From an uncultured Pseudomonadota bacterium (lineage in GTDB: Bacteria > Myxococcota_A > UBA796 > JAFGLY01): a stretch of DNA of 63,524 nucleotides. The notes beneath the pieces are model-generated. The model was given only the letters and a program-made list of their open reading frames with translations. It was not told where the DNA came from and did no database searches. The translations under genes were made by a program, and so were the position numbers. Where the stretch lies: positions 1 to 63,524 of the forward strand of contig CALDOK010000278.1 in the NCBI GenBank assembly GCA_937912125.1. Reading direction: 5' to 3'. Shown here piece by piece: positions 9,242 to 19,843 of this stretch; position 1 is the stretch's first letter; every line of letters starts with the position of its first letter.

Positions 9242-10381
9242 CTACCGCTGCGCCGAGGCGACCTCGCAGTGCCCCAGGTCCATGGCCTGGGCCTGGTCCA
9301 TGATCACCCAGGTGTCGGGCCCGGTGCCCGTGAGCGCAGCCCAGCCCGCGGGCATGCCGATCCAGGCGTAGTAGAACGCGGTGGTGGGGGAGCTCAGGGG
9401 CGCGCTGTAGGACAGGTAGGCCCCCTCGCCGGCCAGGCAGATGGCGTCGGCCAGGGGGTCGTCCGCCCCGTAGTCGCCGCTGCCGTCGGCGTCCTCGTAC
9501 ATGCGCAGGAACTCGAGGGCGCCCACCCAGCCCGTCTCGCCGTGGGGGGCCAGGTGGTCGGCGGGCGGCGGCCCGTCGATGTCCACCCTCCAGCTCTCGC
9601 CCCAGACCATGGCGATGTCGTCCAGGGGGTCCACCCCCTCCATCACCGTCAGGGTGCCGTCTTCTCCAGCCTGACCGGGCCGCACCGACAGGCGCTGATC
9701 CAAGGCCTCGCTGTCCTCGAGCGCGCCCCCGATGCTCATGGCCAGCACCGGCCACAGGCTGGCCACGACGGGCAGGTCTTCAGGCTGCTGGAAGCTGATG
9801 GTGTCGGCCACGCTGTAGTCCATGGCGTTCCAGCCCAGCTCGATGCCCAGGAACACCGCCTCATCCGGTAGATCCCCCTCGAGCCACAGGGGCCAGACCA
9901 GTCCGGCGCCGACGATGATCTCGCCGTCGTCCAGCACCGCGTCGCCGTCGCCGTCCTCGAAGAGGGTGGGCAGGTACATGGCCGCGTACAGCCCGGGGAA
10001 GTCGTCGGGAGCCAACTCCACCAGCTCGCTGGGGTCGGGTTGCAGTCCAGCGAAGCTCAGCTCAGAGCCCGTGACCTGCGCTGAGGCCAGGGCATCGCCC
10101 AGGAGGTAGCCGTCCTCGTCAGGCCAGGCCCAGACCAGGGACAAGGCGGTGCCGGCCAGCTCCCCCTCCAGGGCGAAGCTCACCACATCGGTGTCAGCGT
10201 CGGTGTCGGCGTCGGCGTCAGCGTCGGTGTCGGCGTCGGCGTCGGCGTCGGCGTCGGTGTCGCTGTCACTGTCCGAGTCGGTGTCGGCGTCGGCCTCGGG
10301 GGGTTCCACGCCGGTGTCGTCCTTGGGGGGGCACCCCAGGGCCAGGGCCGAGAGAAGCAGCAGGGGCAGGATCTTGTTCAT
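9242..10381 (-). CDS. Lipoprotein with Asp/Ala/Thr repeat linker
   Basis: 379 residues. The signal ends in a lipobox (ALALGC, C17), followed by DDTGVEPP and a low-complexity linker of D, A, T and S (about residues 30-66) that lifts the folded part off the membrane. The rest is an acidic domain rich in aromatic and Gly residues with an EF-hand-like stretch (EDGDGDAVLDDGE, near 140) and a second one (EDADGSGDYGADD). No enzyme motif recognised. Its start overlaps the stop of the metallophosphoesterase gene by 4 bases (ATGA), so translation is coupled. Similar short acidic lipoproteins are typical of myxobacterial genomes; role unknown. Confidence 0.8.
   Translation of the reverse strand: MNKILPLLLLSALALGCPPKDDTGVEPPEADADTDSDSDSDTDADADADADTDADADADTDADTDVVSFALEGELAGTALSLVWAWPDEDGYLLGDALASAQVTGSELSFAGLQPDPSELVELAPDDFPGLYAAMYLPTLFEDGDGDAVLDDGEIIVGAGLVWPLWLEGDLPDEAVFLGIELGWNAMDYSVADTISFQQPEDLPVVASLWPVLAMSIGGALEDSEALDQRLSVRPGQAGEDGTLTVMEGVDPLDDIAMVWGESWRVDIDGPPPADHLAPHGETGWVGALEFLRMYEDADGSGDYGADDPLADAICLAGEGAYLSYSAPLSSPTTAFYYAWIGMPAGWAALTGTGPDTWVIMDQAQAMDLGHCEVASAQR
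10184..10294 (-). repeat. Hexanucleotide-type low-complexity repeat coding D-A/D-T/D-S
   Basis: The linker of the lipoprotein at 9242-10381 is coded by near-identical GTCGGC-type units (plus-strand reading) with a few A/T/S changes. Same peptide pattern as at 51128-51217 in an unrelated gene. Confidence 0.8.
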
Positions 10382-11568
10382 GGTTTCAACTCCCAGGATT
10401 CCCAGGTGGAGGAGGTCCAGGCGCCGCTGCCACCTTCCACGCCGACGATCTCCACGGCGAGGCGGGAGCCATCCACCTGGACTCGGGTGACATGGTGACC
10501 GCAGCGCCGGCCCTGAACGTAGCTGGCGCTGTGCTCCTCACGGGGATCGGCCATGGGGTCGCAGCCGGGCAGCCCCCCGCCGCCGCCGCCCGTGACCACG
10601 TAGTGCACCGCAGAGCCGTCGTGTTCGTAGCTCGCGGCCGAGCCATCCCGGCGGGTCGCGCTGCCGTCGTCGGGCACTGAGAAGTGCTCATAGACGTGGG
10701 CGTGACCCGAGAACACGAGGGTCACATCGTAAGCCCTGAACAGCTCCTCGTAGTAGCCGCGCACCGGCCCCACGCTCTCGCCGTCACCGCTCTCGGCCAT
10801 GGTGGTCGAGTACATCGGGTGATGCATGATCACGAAGACATGCCTCACGGAGCTGTCGGCTCGCGCCATGGCCAGGTGCTCCTCGAGCCAACTGCGGGGT
10901 GTGTTGCTCCACCAGCGCGTGCCCTGCTCGAAGCTGATGATGTAGGCGTCTCGCACCTTCACGGCGTAGAAGGTCTCGTAGGAGACCCCGCTGGGCACAT
11001 CGTCCTGATGGCTGGGGGCCGAGAAGTCCTCGCTGTACTGCTGGGGGTCGTCTTCGTAGAAGTGCTCGAGATCGCCAACCCAGTCGTCACCCCACAGCCA
11101 GGGGTTGGTCTCGAACAGCTGACGCTCGAGGTAGGGCTCGTAGTTGTACAGGCCGCCGCTGCTGTGGTCGTGGTTTCCGGACGTGGGAAAGAAAGGCTGC
11201 GCCGCGAACATCTCGGCGTAGCAGTGCTCGAGCCACGCGTAGGCCCCGTCCTCGTACCCGTGGTCCATCAGGTCGCCGGTGTGCAGCACCAGGTCGGGCG
11301 CAAGGGAGAGCACCAGCTCGGGGACGGCCTCGCGCTCGGGTGTGCCCGAGGTGCAGGAGGTGGTGGCGAACTGGTTGTCGCCGAAGACCACGAAGGACCA
11401 GGGCCCCGCCTCCGGCACGCTGTCGCCCGTCTCACCCTGCGCAGTGTCGTGGGCAGCCGTGTCGCGGGGCGCGGTGTCGGTGGGCGACTCACCCGGCGGA
11501 TGGCGCTGCTCGGGCCCGAGGGCACCGAGGCAACCCACCAGACCCACGAGCGGGAGCGCGCAGCGCAC
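10378..11568 (-). CDS. Exported metallophosphoesterase (calcineurin-like) lipoprotein
   Basis: 396 residues, GTG start at 11568, four bases after the stop of the upstream gene. A lipoprotein signal (LVGLVGC, about C13) is followed by a Thr/Asp-rich linker with DTA repeats. The calcineurin-like core has VFGDNQ, HTGDLMDHG, SGNHDH, MHHPMYS and SGHAHVYEH, which are all five metal-binding blocks of purple-acid-phosphatase-like enzymes. It likely hydrolyses a phosphomonoester or diester outside the inner membrane; substrate unknown. The middle gene of a coupled three-gene lipoprotein unit. Confidence 0.9.
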   Translation of the reverse strand: MRCALPLVGLVGCLGALGPEQRHPPGESPTDTAPRDTAAHDTAQGETGDSVPEAGPWSFVVFGDNQFATTSCTSGTPEREAVPELVLSLAPDLVLHTGDLMDHGYEDGAYAWLEHCYAEMFAAQPFFPTSGNHDHSSGGLYNYEPYLERQLFETNPWLWGDDWVGDLEHFYEDDPQQYSEDFSAPSHQDDVPSGVSYETFYAVKVRDAYIISFEQGTRWWSNTPRSWLEEHLAMARADSSVRHVFVIMHHPMYSTTMAESGDGESVGPVRGYYEELFRAYDVTLVFSGHAHVYEHFSVPDDGSATRRDGSAASYEHDGSAVHYVVTGGGGGGLPGCDPMADPREEHSASYVQGRRCGHHVTRVQVDGSRLAVEIVGVEGGSGAWTSSTWESWELKP

Positions 11569-11572
11569 GGGC

Positions 11573-13006
11573 TTAGAGATCGGTGATGAGCCCCGACGGC
11601 CAGTCGATCTCGGCGAAGTAGGTGTAGGTGCCGTCGCCGCTGATGGTGCGGGTGTCGGTCCACACCTGGGCGCCGCCCAGGAAGATCACCACGGTGACGT
11701 CGTTGCCTCCGCGGTAGTCGCCGGTGCTGCCCGAGTAGTCGTGGACGACCACGGTGAAGGTGCCGTTCTGGGGGTAGTTGATGTTGATGTTCTCAGGGCC
11801 AGTGCCGGGGATGTCGTCCATGTCCAGCGAGGGGTCGTCGCTGGCGTCGCCCGCCACGCCCCAGTCCAGCCGGCCGCCGACGCAGTTGGCGTAGTAGCAG
11901 TCGCCGTTGCTCTCGAGGCTGCCGCCCGGCTTGAGCAGGTGCAGATCCATGTCGTCGTCGTTGTGGGCCCAGTACATCTGGATCCAGAGGTTCTCGATGG
12001 GCGTGGCGGTGAGCGTGGCGTAGCAGGGCTCGGACTCGACCCCCAGCTCGTTCTTGACGATGAGCTGGCCGATGTACTCGCCGGCCAGGTCGGGGGCGAA
12101 GTTGTTGCGGTCGGCGCTGCCCGGGGGCATGAACGCGGTGGAGCCGCCCGGCTGGGAGTAGAGGGTCCAGTCCCAAGTGGTGATGCGGTAGCCGTCGGTG
12201 TCGTAGGACTCACGGCCGGTCCAGTCGGCGGTGTCGCGGTTGGGCTGCACCTCGGTGGGAGAGACCGAGCAGACCGCGATGGGGCCGCCCTCGCCCACGG
12301 TGGCCCGCAGCTCGGCGCTGGTGTCGAAGCCCGGTGCGTCCACATCGACGGTGATGGTCTCGCCGAGGGAACCGCCGCTGGTGGCGATGAGGGTGACGTC
12401 CATGGTGGTGGACCGGCCGGCCGCCAGGGTCATGGGCCAGTCCTCGGTGGGCACCGCGGTGAACTCGGTGCCGGTGATCTCGAAGCTCGAGAAGCTGACC
12501 GGGGAGTCGCCCACGCTGGTGAGCGTCAGCGTCATGGTCTTCTCCTGCTCAGCCAGCACCGATCCGAAGTCCAGGGGATCGGGGGTGATGGACAGCATGG
12601 GCATGTCCACGCCAGCCCAGAGCTCCACCTCGGTGATGGGGCTGATGGGATCGGTGCTGTGGATGAGCACCGAGCCGATCTCCTCGGCCTCTTCTTCGAC
12701 CGGCGTGTACTCGACCATCACCTCGACGCTGCCGTCCGGCGCCAGGGCGCCGATGGCGCTCAGATCCGTGAGCGTGAAGGTAGAGGAGCCGAGCAGCTCC
12801 ATGTCTTCGATCTCGAGCCGCGCGTTGCCCACGTTCGAGATGGTGAAGATCTCGGTGGTGGTGGCGCCTACCTCGACATTCCCGAAGACGACCACCATGG
12901 GATCGACGTCGATCATCGGGGCGACGTTGCCGTCGTCGGTGATCGCGTTCAGGTCGTAGTCATTGCAGGCTGCGAGCAGGGGGAGAAGGAACAGAGCGGT
13001 GCGCAT
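11573..13006 (-). CDS. Lipoprotein with ASH/choice-of-anchor-type domains
   Basis: 477 residues with GGAGGT before the ATG and lipobox LLAAC (C14). Residues about 30-115 and 135-225 are two immunoglobulin-like ASH (choice-of-anchor D type) domains with the usual FG-x-V and S-x-G-x-x-x-L phrasing (DFGSVLAEQ, VVFGNVEVG). A PKD-like module follows (about 240-330), then a C-terminal domain with DDDMDLHLL and CYYANC, a pairing I recall from myxobacterial exported proteins. Probably a cell-surface binding or scaffold protein. First gene of the unit that continues with the phosphoesterase and the Asp-linker lipoprotein. Confidence 0.85.
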   Translation of the reverse strand: MRTALFLLPLLAACNDYDLNAITDDGNVAPMIDVDPMVVVFGNVEVGATTTEIFTISNVGNARLEIEDMELLGSSTFTLTDLSAIGALAPDGSVEVMVEYTPVEEEAEEIGSVLIHSTDPISPITEVELWAGVDMPMLSITPDPLDFGSVLAEQEKTMTLTLTSVGDSPVSFSSFEITGTEFTAVPTEDWPMTLAAGRSTTMDVTLIATSGGSLGETITVDVDAPGFDTSAELRATVGEGGPIAVCSVSPTEVQPNRDTADWTGRESYDTDGYRITTWDWTLYSQPGGSTAFMPPGSADRNNFAPDLAGEYIGQLIVKNELGVESEPCYATLTATPIENLWIQMYWAHNDDDMDLHLLKPGGSLESNGDCYYANCVGGRLDWGVAGDASDDPSLDMDDIPGTGPENININYPQNGTFTVVVHDYSGSTGDYRGGNDVTVVIFLGGAQVWTDTRTISGDGTYTYFAEIDWPSGLITDL

Positions 13007-13026
13007 GGGGGACCTCCGGCCGTGGG

Positions 13027-13032
13027 AGTATA
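13027..13032 (-). promoter_or_regulatory. Candidate -10 box for the 13006-start lipoprotein unit
   Basis: Reads TATACT on the minus strand, 20 bases before the ATG, leaving room for a short leader with the GGAGGT site. No good -35 box is seen at 16-18 bases. The same hexamer occurs before the CotH-like gene (23384-23389). Confidence 0.35.
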
Positions 13033-13126
13033 GCCGGATCCATTATCGCTCGTCGGCAATAGCGATGGGTGTCAACTCCTGGAACACCCAGCGCAGCCCC
13101 CATCGCCAGGCTAGACTTGGCCCATC

Positions 13127-14350
13127 ATGCCCTCGAACGCCCCTACCGACCGCCTCGAGTGTCCAAGCTGCGGGGCCCCCCTGCGCTGGAAGGGCCACGC
13201 TCCCGTGGTGGCCTGCCGCTACTGCGACACCCACGTCCACACCCCCACGGGCCAGATCACCGCCGAGCCGGCCGTGGTGCGCAGCCAGGGCAAGGCCTCG
13301 GGGGGCTGCGCCGTCCTGGCGCTCACCCTGGGCATCCCGATCTCCGTGATGTTCATCGCGGGCATCGCCGCCCTGATCACCAAGGGGCCCGGGACCATCG
13401 CGGGGGTCCCCATGGCCACCCTGGCCAGCCTGAGCCTCGAGGGCGACAACGCCACCGTGGCCGCAGCCCTGGGCCTGAGCCCCGACGAGGACGGTGACGA
13501 TCTCCACGTTCCGCTGCGGGGCAGCGACTTCGACTACGCCTACCTCCGCTGGGACGACGAACACCCCGGGCACGTCGCCTCGTTCGGGCTGTACGCCAGC
13601 GACGGCCACCCGCGGCGGGCCGAGCTGGTCGCCGATCTCGAGGGCTACCTGGGGCGCCGGCTCGAGCGGGCCGACGACGGCGCGCGATCCTGGCGCTGGG
13701 CCAGCGGCAGCGCGACCGTCTCCGCCGATGGCGGCTACTTCGGCTACCACGCCCAGCCCGAGGGAGACCCCCACTGGGCCTACCGCACGCGGCTGCTGTG
13801 GTCGGTGTTCACGGCGGTGGCCACGGGCCAGCCCTTGGCGCTGCAGCCCTCCACCCGCAAGGCGTGGCTGGCCCAAGGCTTCGGCCTGGGCGAGCTGGCC
13901 GCCATGGACCTGAGCTACGACGTGGACGCCGCCGCGGCCTACACCCAGGCCACCTTCCCCGGCTCCCACGCCGAGGTGTTCATCGACCTGGACGTCGAGG
14001 TCCCCATCGACCACCCCTGGTTCGGCATGGCCGAGCTGTCCTGGCCCAACGAGCCTGGGGGCAAGCTCTCCTCCGCCTCGCTCCGGGCGCCCCCCGGCGC
14101 TCAGACCTTCCCGGATCTGCAGCCCATCCGCGGCTGCCTCGACGGCGCCCTGGGCCCCGGCGAGACACGGGTGGACGATCACCTGGCGGGCACCTGGTCC
14201 GCCACCTGGGAGCTGTCCGACGGCACCTGGCTCCACCTGGGCGGCTACGCCCTGGACATCCACCGCGATCGAACCCACGGCCCCGCCCGGGCCAGCCGTG
14301 CCAGCTGGCGCCGCGTGCTGCAGGCCCTCGAGGCCTGCGGCGGAGCTTGA
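13127..14350 (+). CDS. Zinc-ribbon protein with one membrane helix, unknown function
   Basis: 407 residues. The N-terminus has a clear zinc ribbon, CPSCGAPL at 12 and CRYC at 30. A single hydrophobic helix (about 60-85) follows. The remaining 320 residues form an uncharacterised soluble domain rich in Trp, Tyr and Gly (FDYAYLRWDDEHPGH, GGYFGYHA), probably extracytoplasmic if the ribbon is inside. No family recognised. TAGACT stands 9 bases before the ATG with no obvious Shine-Dalgarno, so the message may have a very short leader. Divergent from the lipoprotein unit at 13006. Confidence 0.75.
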   Translation: MPSNAPTDRLECPSCGAPLRWKGHAPVVACRYCDTHVHTPTGQITAEPAVVRSQGKASGGCAVLALTLGIPISVMFIAGIAALITKGPGTIAGVPMATLASLSLEGDNATVAAALGLSPDEDGDDLHVPLRGSDFDYAYLRWDDEHPGHVASFGLYASDGHPRRAELVADLEGYLGRRLERADDGARSWRWASGSATVSADGGYFGYHAQPEGDPHWAYRTRLLWSVFTAVATGQPLALQPSTRKAWLAQGFGLGELAAMDLSYDVDAAAAYTQATFPGSHAEVFIDLDVEVPIDHPWFGMAELSWPNEPGGKLSSASLRAPPGAQTFPDLQPIRGCLDGALGPGETRVDDHLAGTWSATWELSDGTWLHLGGYALDIHRDRTHGPARASRASWRRVLQALEACGGA

Positions 14351-14436
14351 CACCGGGCATGGCCCACCGGGTCCCCTGGAGATATGCCCCAGAGGAACCC
14401 GCGTAGAGCCGAGCCCCCACCGGGCGCATGAATCTC

Positions 14437-14466
14437 TTGCCATCGCAAGGTGATGCAGCATATCGT
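14437..14466 (+). promoter_or_regulatory. Candidate sigma-70-type promoter for the MopE lipoprotein gene
   Basis: TTGCCA at 14437 and TATCGT at 14461 are separated by 18 bases, a 5/6 and 4/6 match to the -35 and -10 consensus. The gene start is at 14489 with a GGAGG site between. Read by eye only. Confidence 0.3.
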
Positions 14467-14488
14467 GCTCACGAGTTCGGAGGTTTCC

Positions 14489-16108
14489 ATGTGGAAGGTC
14501 TTGCCCCTCCTGGCCCTGGTCGCGTGCAGCGACGACGGGCTCCACGTCGTGTTCAACGAGCCGGCCGTCACCATCACCACGCCCTTCGACGGGCAGCAGT
14601 TCGACGAGGGCGAGCCGGTGGAGTTCACCGGCGTGGTCGAGGACGACACCCCCTACGATGAGCTGGTGGTCGAGTGGATCAGCTCCATCGACGGCATCCT
14701 CCCCGACTTCGATCCCCCCGATCCGGACGGCAACGTCGAGGTCACCACCGCCAGCCTGAGCGAAGGTGTACACGTCATCACCCTGCGGGCCATCGACCTG
14801 GACAACCAGCAGGGCGAAGCCGCCGTGACCATCGAGATCCTCGACGTGCCCGACCTGCCCAGCGTGGAGGTGGTCCACCCCGCCAACGGTGAGCAGGGCG
14901 TAGAAGGCTTCCCCTTCGTCTTCATGGCCGAGGTCAGCGATCGCCAGGACCCCGCCGAGAGCCTCGTGGTGTCGCTGTCCTCCGACATCACCGGCCACAT
15001 CTGCTTCATGCCGGTCGACGGCGCGGGCAACGCCCAGTGCTCCAGCAGGCTGCCCATCGCCAACTACATGCTCACCTTCACGGTCGAGGACACCGAGGGC
15101 AACATCGCCACGGCCCAGGCGCTCTACGCGGTGGTCTCCCCCGACGACTTCGACTTCGACGGCGACGGCTACAGCGTCAACGGCGGCGACTGCAACGACT
15201 CGAACGACACCATCTACCCGGGCGCTCCCGAGATCTGCGACGGCCTGGACAACGACTGCAGCGAGATCACCGGCATCGACGTAGGCTCCGAGTGCTACGA
15301 CGACGACGGCGACGGCTACTGCGAAGCGCCGCCCTGCATCAACACCGACAACACCGAGATCGACTGCGACGACAACAACGCCCTGATCAACCCCTACGGG
15401 GAAGAGGTGGTCAACGGCCGGGATGACGACTGCGACGGCCTCATCGACGACGGCACCGCGGTCTACGACGACGACGGCGACGGCTACTGCGAGTCGCCGC
15501 CCTGCGTCAACGCCAAGGGTCGGGGCTCGGACTGCGACGACGACGACTGGGCGATCAACCCGGGCGCCCGGGAAGACTGCGCCACCGACTTCGACGACAA
15601 CTGCGACGGGCTGGACAACGAACAGAACGCCATCGGCTGCAACGACTTCTGGTACGACAACGACGGCGACACCTACGGCGTGCGCAGCTCCTCCCAGTGC
15701 TGGTGCCGCGACGGCCAGTGGCCCTACACCGGCACCGACTACAACGACTGCTACGACAGCAACGCCAACGCCAACCCGGGTCAGACCGCCTACTTCAGCT
15801 CCCACCGGGGCGACGGCTCCTACGACTTCAACTGCTCGGGCAGCGAAGAGCGGGAGTACACCGGCACCTCGAGCGGCTGCGACTGGGACGTGGTCTACAT
15901 CGCCTGCGAGTGCGACACCGCAGGGTGGGAACGGGCCGTGCCCCCGTGCGGCGGCTCCGGCCTCTGGATCGAGGACTGCAGCGCCACCTACGACCCCGTC
16001 TGCTACGCGCTGTGCATGCTGTCGTCCAACCCGGTCAACTGCCTGCTCACCACCTGCGGCGCCACCTGCGACCCCGAGTACGACTCCTACGCCCAGGGCT
16101 GCCGCTAA
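14489..16108 (+). CDS. MopE-repeat lipoprotein with Cys-rich C-terminus
   Basis: 539 residues from the ATG at 14489, preferred over an in-frame ATG 39 bases upstream because GGAGG precedes it and a lipoprotein signal (LLALVAC, about C13) follows directly. Two Ig/cadherin-like domains (about 25-215) with VTITTPFDG and VEVVHPANG lead into MopE-type repeats (about 220-390). These are a variant form, with DDDGDGYCE-x-PPC inserts. The C-terminus is Cys-rich (CDWDVVYIACEC, CYALCMLSS, CGATCDPEYD) and likely disulfide bonded. Surface anchored; metal or calcium binding is inferred from the repeats. Confidence 0.87.
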   Translation: MWKVLPLLALVACSDDGLHVVFNEPAVTITTPFDGQQFDEGEPVEFTGVVEDDTPYDELVVEWISSIDGILPDFDPPDPDGNVEVTTASLSEGVHVITLRAIDLDNQQGEAAVTIEILDVPDLPSVEVVHPANGEQGVEGFPFVFMAEVSDRQDPAESLVVSLSSDITGHICFMPVDGAGNAQCSSRLPIANYMLTFTVEDTEGNIATAQALYAVVSPDDFDFDGDGYSVNGGDCNDSNDTIYPGAPEICDGLDNDCSEITGIDVGSECYDDDGDGYCEAPPCINTDNTEIDCDDNNALINPYGEEVVNGRDDDCDGLIDDGTAVYDDDGDGYCESPPCVNAKGRGSDCDDDDWAINPGAREDCATDFDDNCDGLDNEQNAIGCNDFWYDNDGDTYGVRSSSQCWCRDGQWPYTGTDYNDCYDSNANANPGQTAYFSSHRGDGSYDFNCSGSEEREYTGTSSGCDWDVVYIACECDTAGWERAVPPCGGSGLWIEDCSATYDPVCYALCMLSSNPVNCLLTTCGATCDPEYDSYAQGCR

Positions 16109-16132
16109 GGGCCTCCCGGCCCCTCACGGCAG

Positions 16133-18127
<1,995 letters not shown>

Positions 18128-18223
18128 GGTGGACCTCCGGGGCCAGGGTAGCAGACCCGAAGCCTGGATGGGCGCCGGAACCAGGGCGCGGATAGGCGCT
18201 GAGCCTGCGGCCAGGAGAGAGCC

Positions 18224-19408
18224 ATGCACCACAGCTTCGCGCGCTGGGACCGACCCACGGAACAGGATCTCGAGGACTACGCCCGCCTGATGGCGGTCTC
18301 CTTCGGCACCAAGGTCGACAGCTCGGCCCGCTGGCTGGGCCGCGTGGGGCCCGCCCGCGCGCGGGTGATCCTGGCCGACGATCAGGTGGGCGCCGCCTTG
18401 GCTTCCTACGACATGGGCCAGTTCTTCGGCGGGCGCTCCGTGGCCTGCTGGGGGATCGCGGGGGTGGCGGTGCAGCCCCACCTGCGCCGCTGCGGGCTGG
18501 CCAGCGCGATGATGCGGCGGGTCCTCGAGGACGCCCACGCCCAGGGCGTGCCCCTCTCCTCCCTCTTCGCCGCCAACCATCCCCTCTACCGGAGCGTCGG
18601 CTACGAGACCGCTGGCACCCGGGCCCTGGCCAGCATCGCGCCCGATCGCATCCGCGTCCGGGAGCCCAGCGGCAGCGTCCGCCCCATGGACGAGCAGGAC
18701 GAAGCCGTGCGCCGGGCGCTCTACCAGCGCATGGCCGCCGCCCGGCCTGGCCACCTGAATCGCGAAGCCGGCCTGTGGCGACGGGCCACCCACAGCCGGG
18801 ACGACGTCCCCCTGCGCAGCTGGCTGGCCCTGTCTCCTGCGGGCGAGCCCGAAGGCTACATCACCCTGCAGCCCGGCCCGGGCGCGGGGATCTCCCAGGA
18901 GCTCGAGGTGGTGGATCTGGTGGCCACCAGCCCCTGGGCGGTGCGGCGACTGCTCGGCTTCCTGGGGGATCACGCGTCGGTGGTGCGGAGCGTGCGCTTC
19001 CCCAGCGCGCCGTCCTGCCCCTTCCTGCGCAGCCTGGCCGAGCCGCGGGTGTGCTGGGAGGACAGCACGGGCTGGCTGCTGCGGGTGGTCTCCCTGGTCC
19101 CGGCCCTCGAGGATCGCGGCTGGCCGGCGGCGGTGGCCGGCCGGGTGGAGCTCGAGCTGCATGACCCCCTGCTGCCCGGCAACAGCGGCCGCTGGACCCT
19201 CGAGGTCGAGGGCGGCCAGGCGCGGGTGACGCGGGGAGGCGCCGGCGACGTCCGCATGGATCCCCGGGGCCTGGCCTGCACCTACAGCGGCTTCGTCAGC
19301 CCCGCCGAGGCTGCCGCCGTGGGGCTCCTCGAGGGCCCCGACTACGCCCTGGCCACCCTGGGCGCCCTGCTCGCCGGCCCCGCCCCCTGGACCCTGGACA
19401 TGTTCTAG
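18224..19408 (+). CDS. Eis-like GNAT acetyltransferase with C-terminal SCP2-like domain
   Basis: 394 residues, close to the usual Eis length of about 400. The N-terminal GNAT domain has the acetyl-CoA loop V-x-P-x-x-R-R-x-G-L-A (near 88) and the LFAANHPLYRSVGYE block typical of Eis. A second degenerate GNAT half follows, then a sterol-carrier-like C-terminal domain ending in aromatic MF; in Eis the C-terminal carboxylate takes part in catalysis. Eis enzymes acetylate amines on aminoglycosides, peptides or polyamines; the substrate here is unknown. GAGAG precedes the ATG. First of three closely spaced plus-strand genes. Confidence 0.85.
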   Translation: MHHSFARWDRPTEQDLEDYARLMAVSFGTKVDSSARWLGRVGPARARVILADDQVGAALASYDMGQFFGGRSVACWGIAGVAVQPHLRRCGLASAMMRRVLEDAHAQGVPLSSLFAANHPLYRSVGYETAGTRALASIAPDRIRVREPSGSVRPMDEQDEAVRRALYQRMAAARPGHLNREAGLWRRATHSRDDVPLRSWLALSPAGEPEGYITLQPGPGAGISQELEVVDLVATSPWAVRRLLGFLGDHASVVRSVRFPSAPSCPFLRSLAEPRVCWEDSTGWLLRVVSLVPALEDRGWPAAVAGRVELELHDPLLPGNSGRWTLEVEGGQARVTRGGAGDVRMDPRGLACTYSGFVSPAEAAAVGLLEGPDYALATLGALLAGPAPWTLDMF

Positions 19409-19430
19409 CCCCAGCATCCCCGAGAGCCCC

Positions 19431-19820
19431 ATGCCCATCCTCGAGATCGAGATCATCGGCGACCCGACCCCCACCCCAGGGCTCGCCCGCATCCTGGCCG
19501 ACGCGGCCGCCACCGTGCTGGCCCCAGCACGCCAAGGGGCCACCTGGGTGCGGCTGCGACGCCTGCATCCCCAGGACTACGCCGAGAACGGCGCCGACGC
19601 CGCCGAGACGCCCTGGCCGGTGTTCGTGCGCGTGCTGGTGGCCGGGGCCCTGGACGAGGCTGCGCGCGCCGCCATCTCCCCGCAGCTCTGCAGCGCCCTG
19701 GCCCAGGCCTGCGGCCGCCCGGAGCAGCACGTCCACCTGATCTGGGAGCCTCCCGCCGCGGGCAGGGTCGCCTTCGGCGGCCGCCTGGTGCCCTCTGGCG
19801 CCTCCAGCTCCACCACCTGA
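19431..19820 (+). CDS. Tautomerase-superfamily-like protein
   Basis: 129 residues beginning Met-Pro-Ile-Leu-Glu, so after Met removal Pro would be N-terminal, as the catalytic base is in 4-oxalocrotonate tautomerases and MIF-like proteins. TWVRLRRL, DYAENG, PVFVRVL and a C-terminal RVAFGGRLV fit a two-unit beta-alpha-beta tautomerase-like fold. It lies 22 bases after the Eis-like gene and 23 bases before the flavin reductase gene. Likely a small cytoplasmic isomerase; substrate unknown. Family call rests on the Pro-1 pattern and general shape. Confidence 0.6.
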   Translation: MPILEIEIIGDPTPTPGLARILADAAATVLAPARQGATWVRLRRLHPQDYAENGADAAETPWPVFVRVLVAGALDEAARAAISPQLCSALAQACGRPEQHVHLIWEPPAAGRVAFGGRLVPSGASSSTT

Positions 19821-19843
19821 CCCCACACACCCCAGGCTGCTCC

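Noticed and set aside
13043..15805. 920-codon minus-strand frame
   Set aside because: Antisense to the zinc-ribbon and MopE genes; its Val/Asp/Gly repeats are the reverse image of the MopE repeats.
18128..19543. Upstream extension of the FG-GAP lipoprotein frame
   Set aside because: Overlaps the Eis-like gene in antisense; the ATG at 18127 has a ribosome site and a lipoprotein signal.
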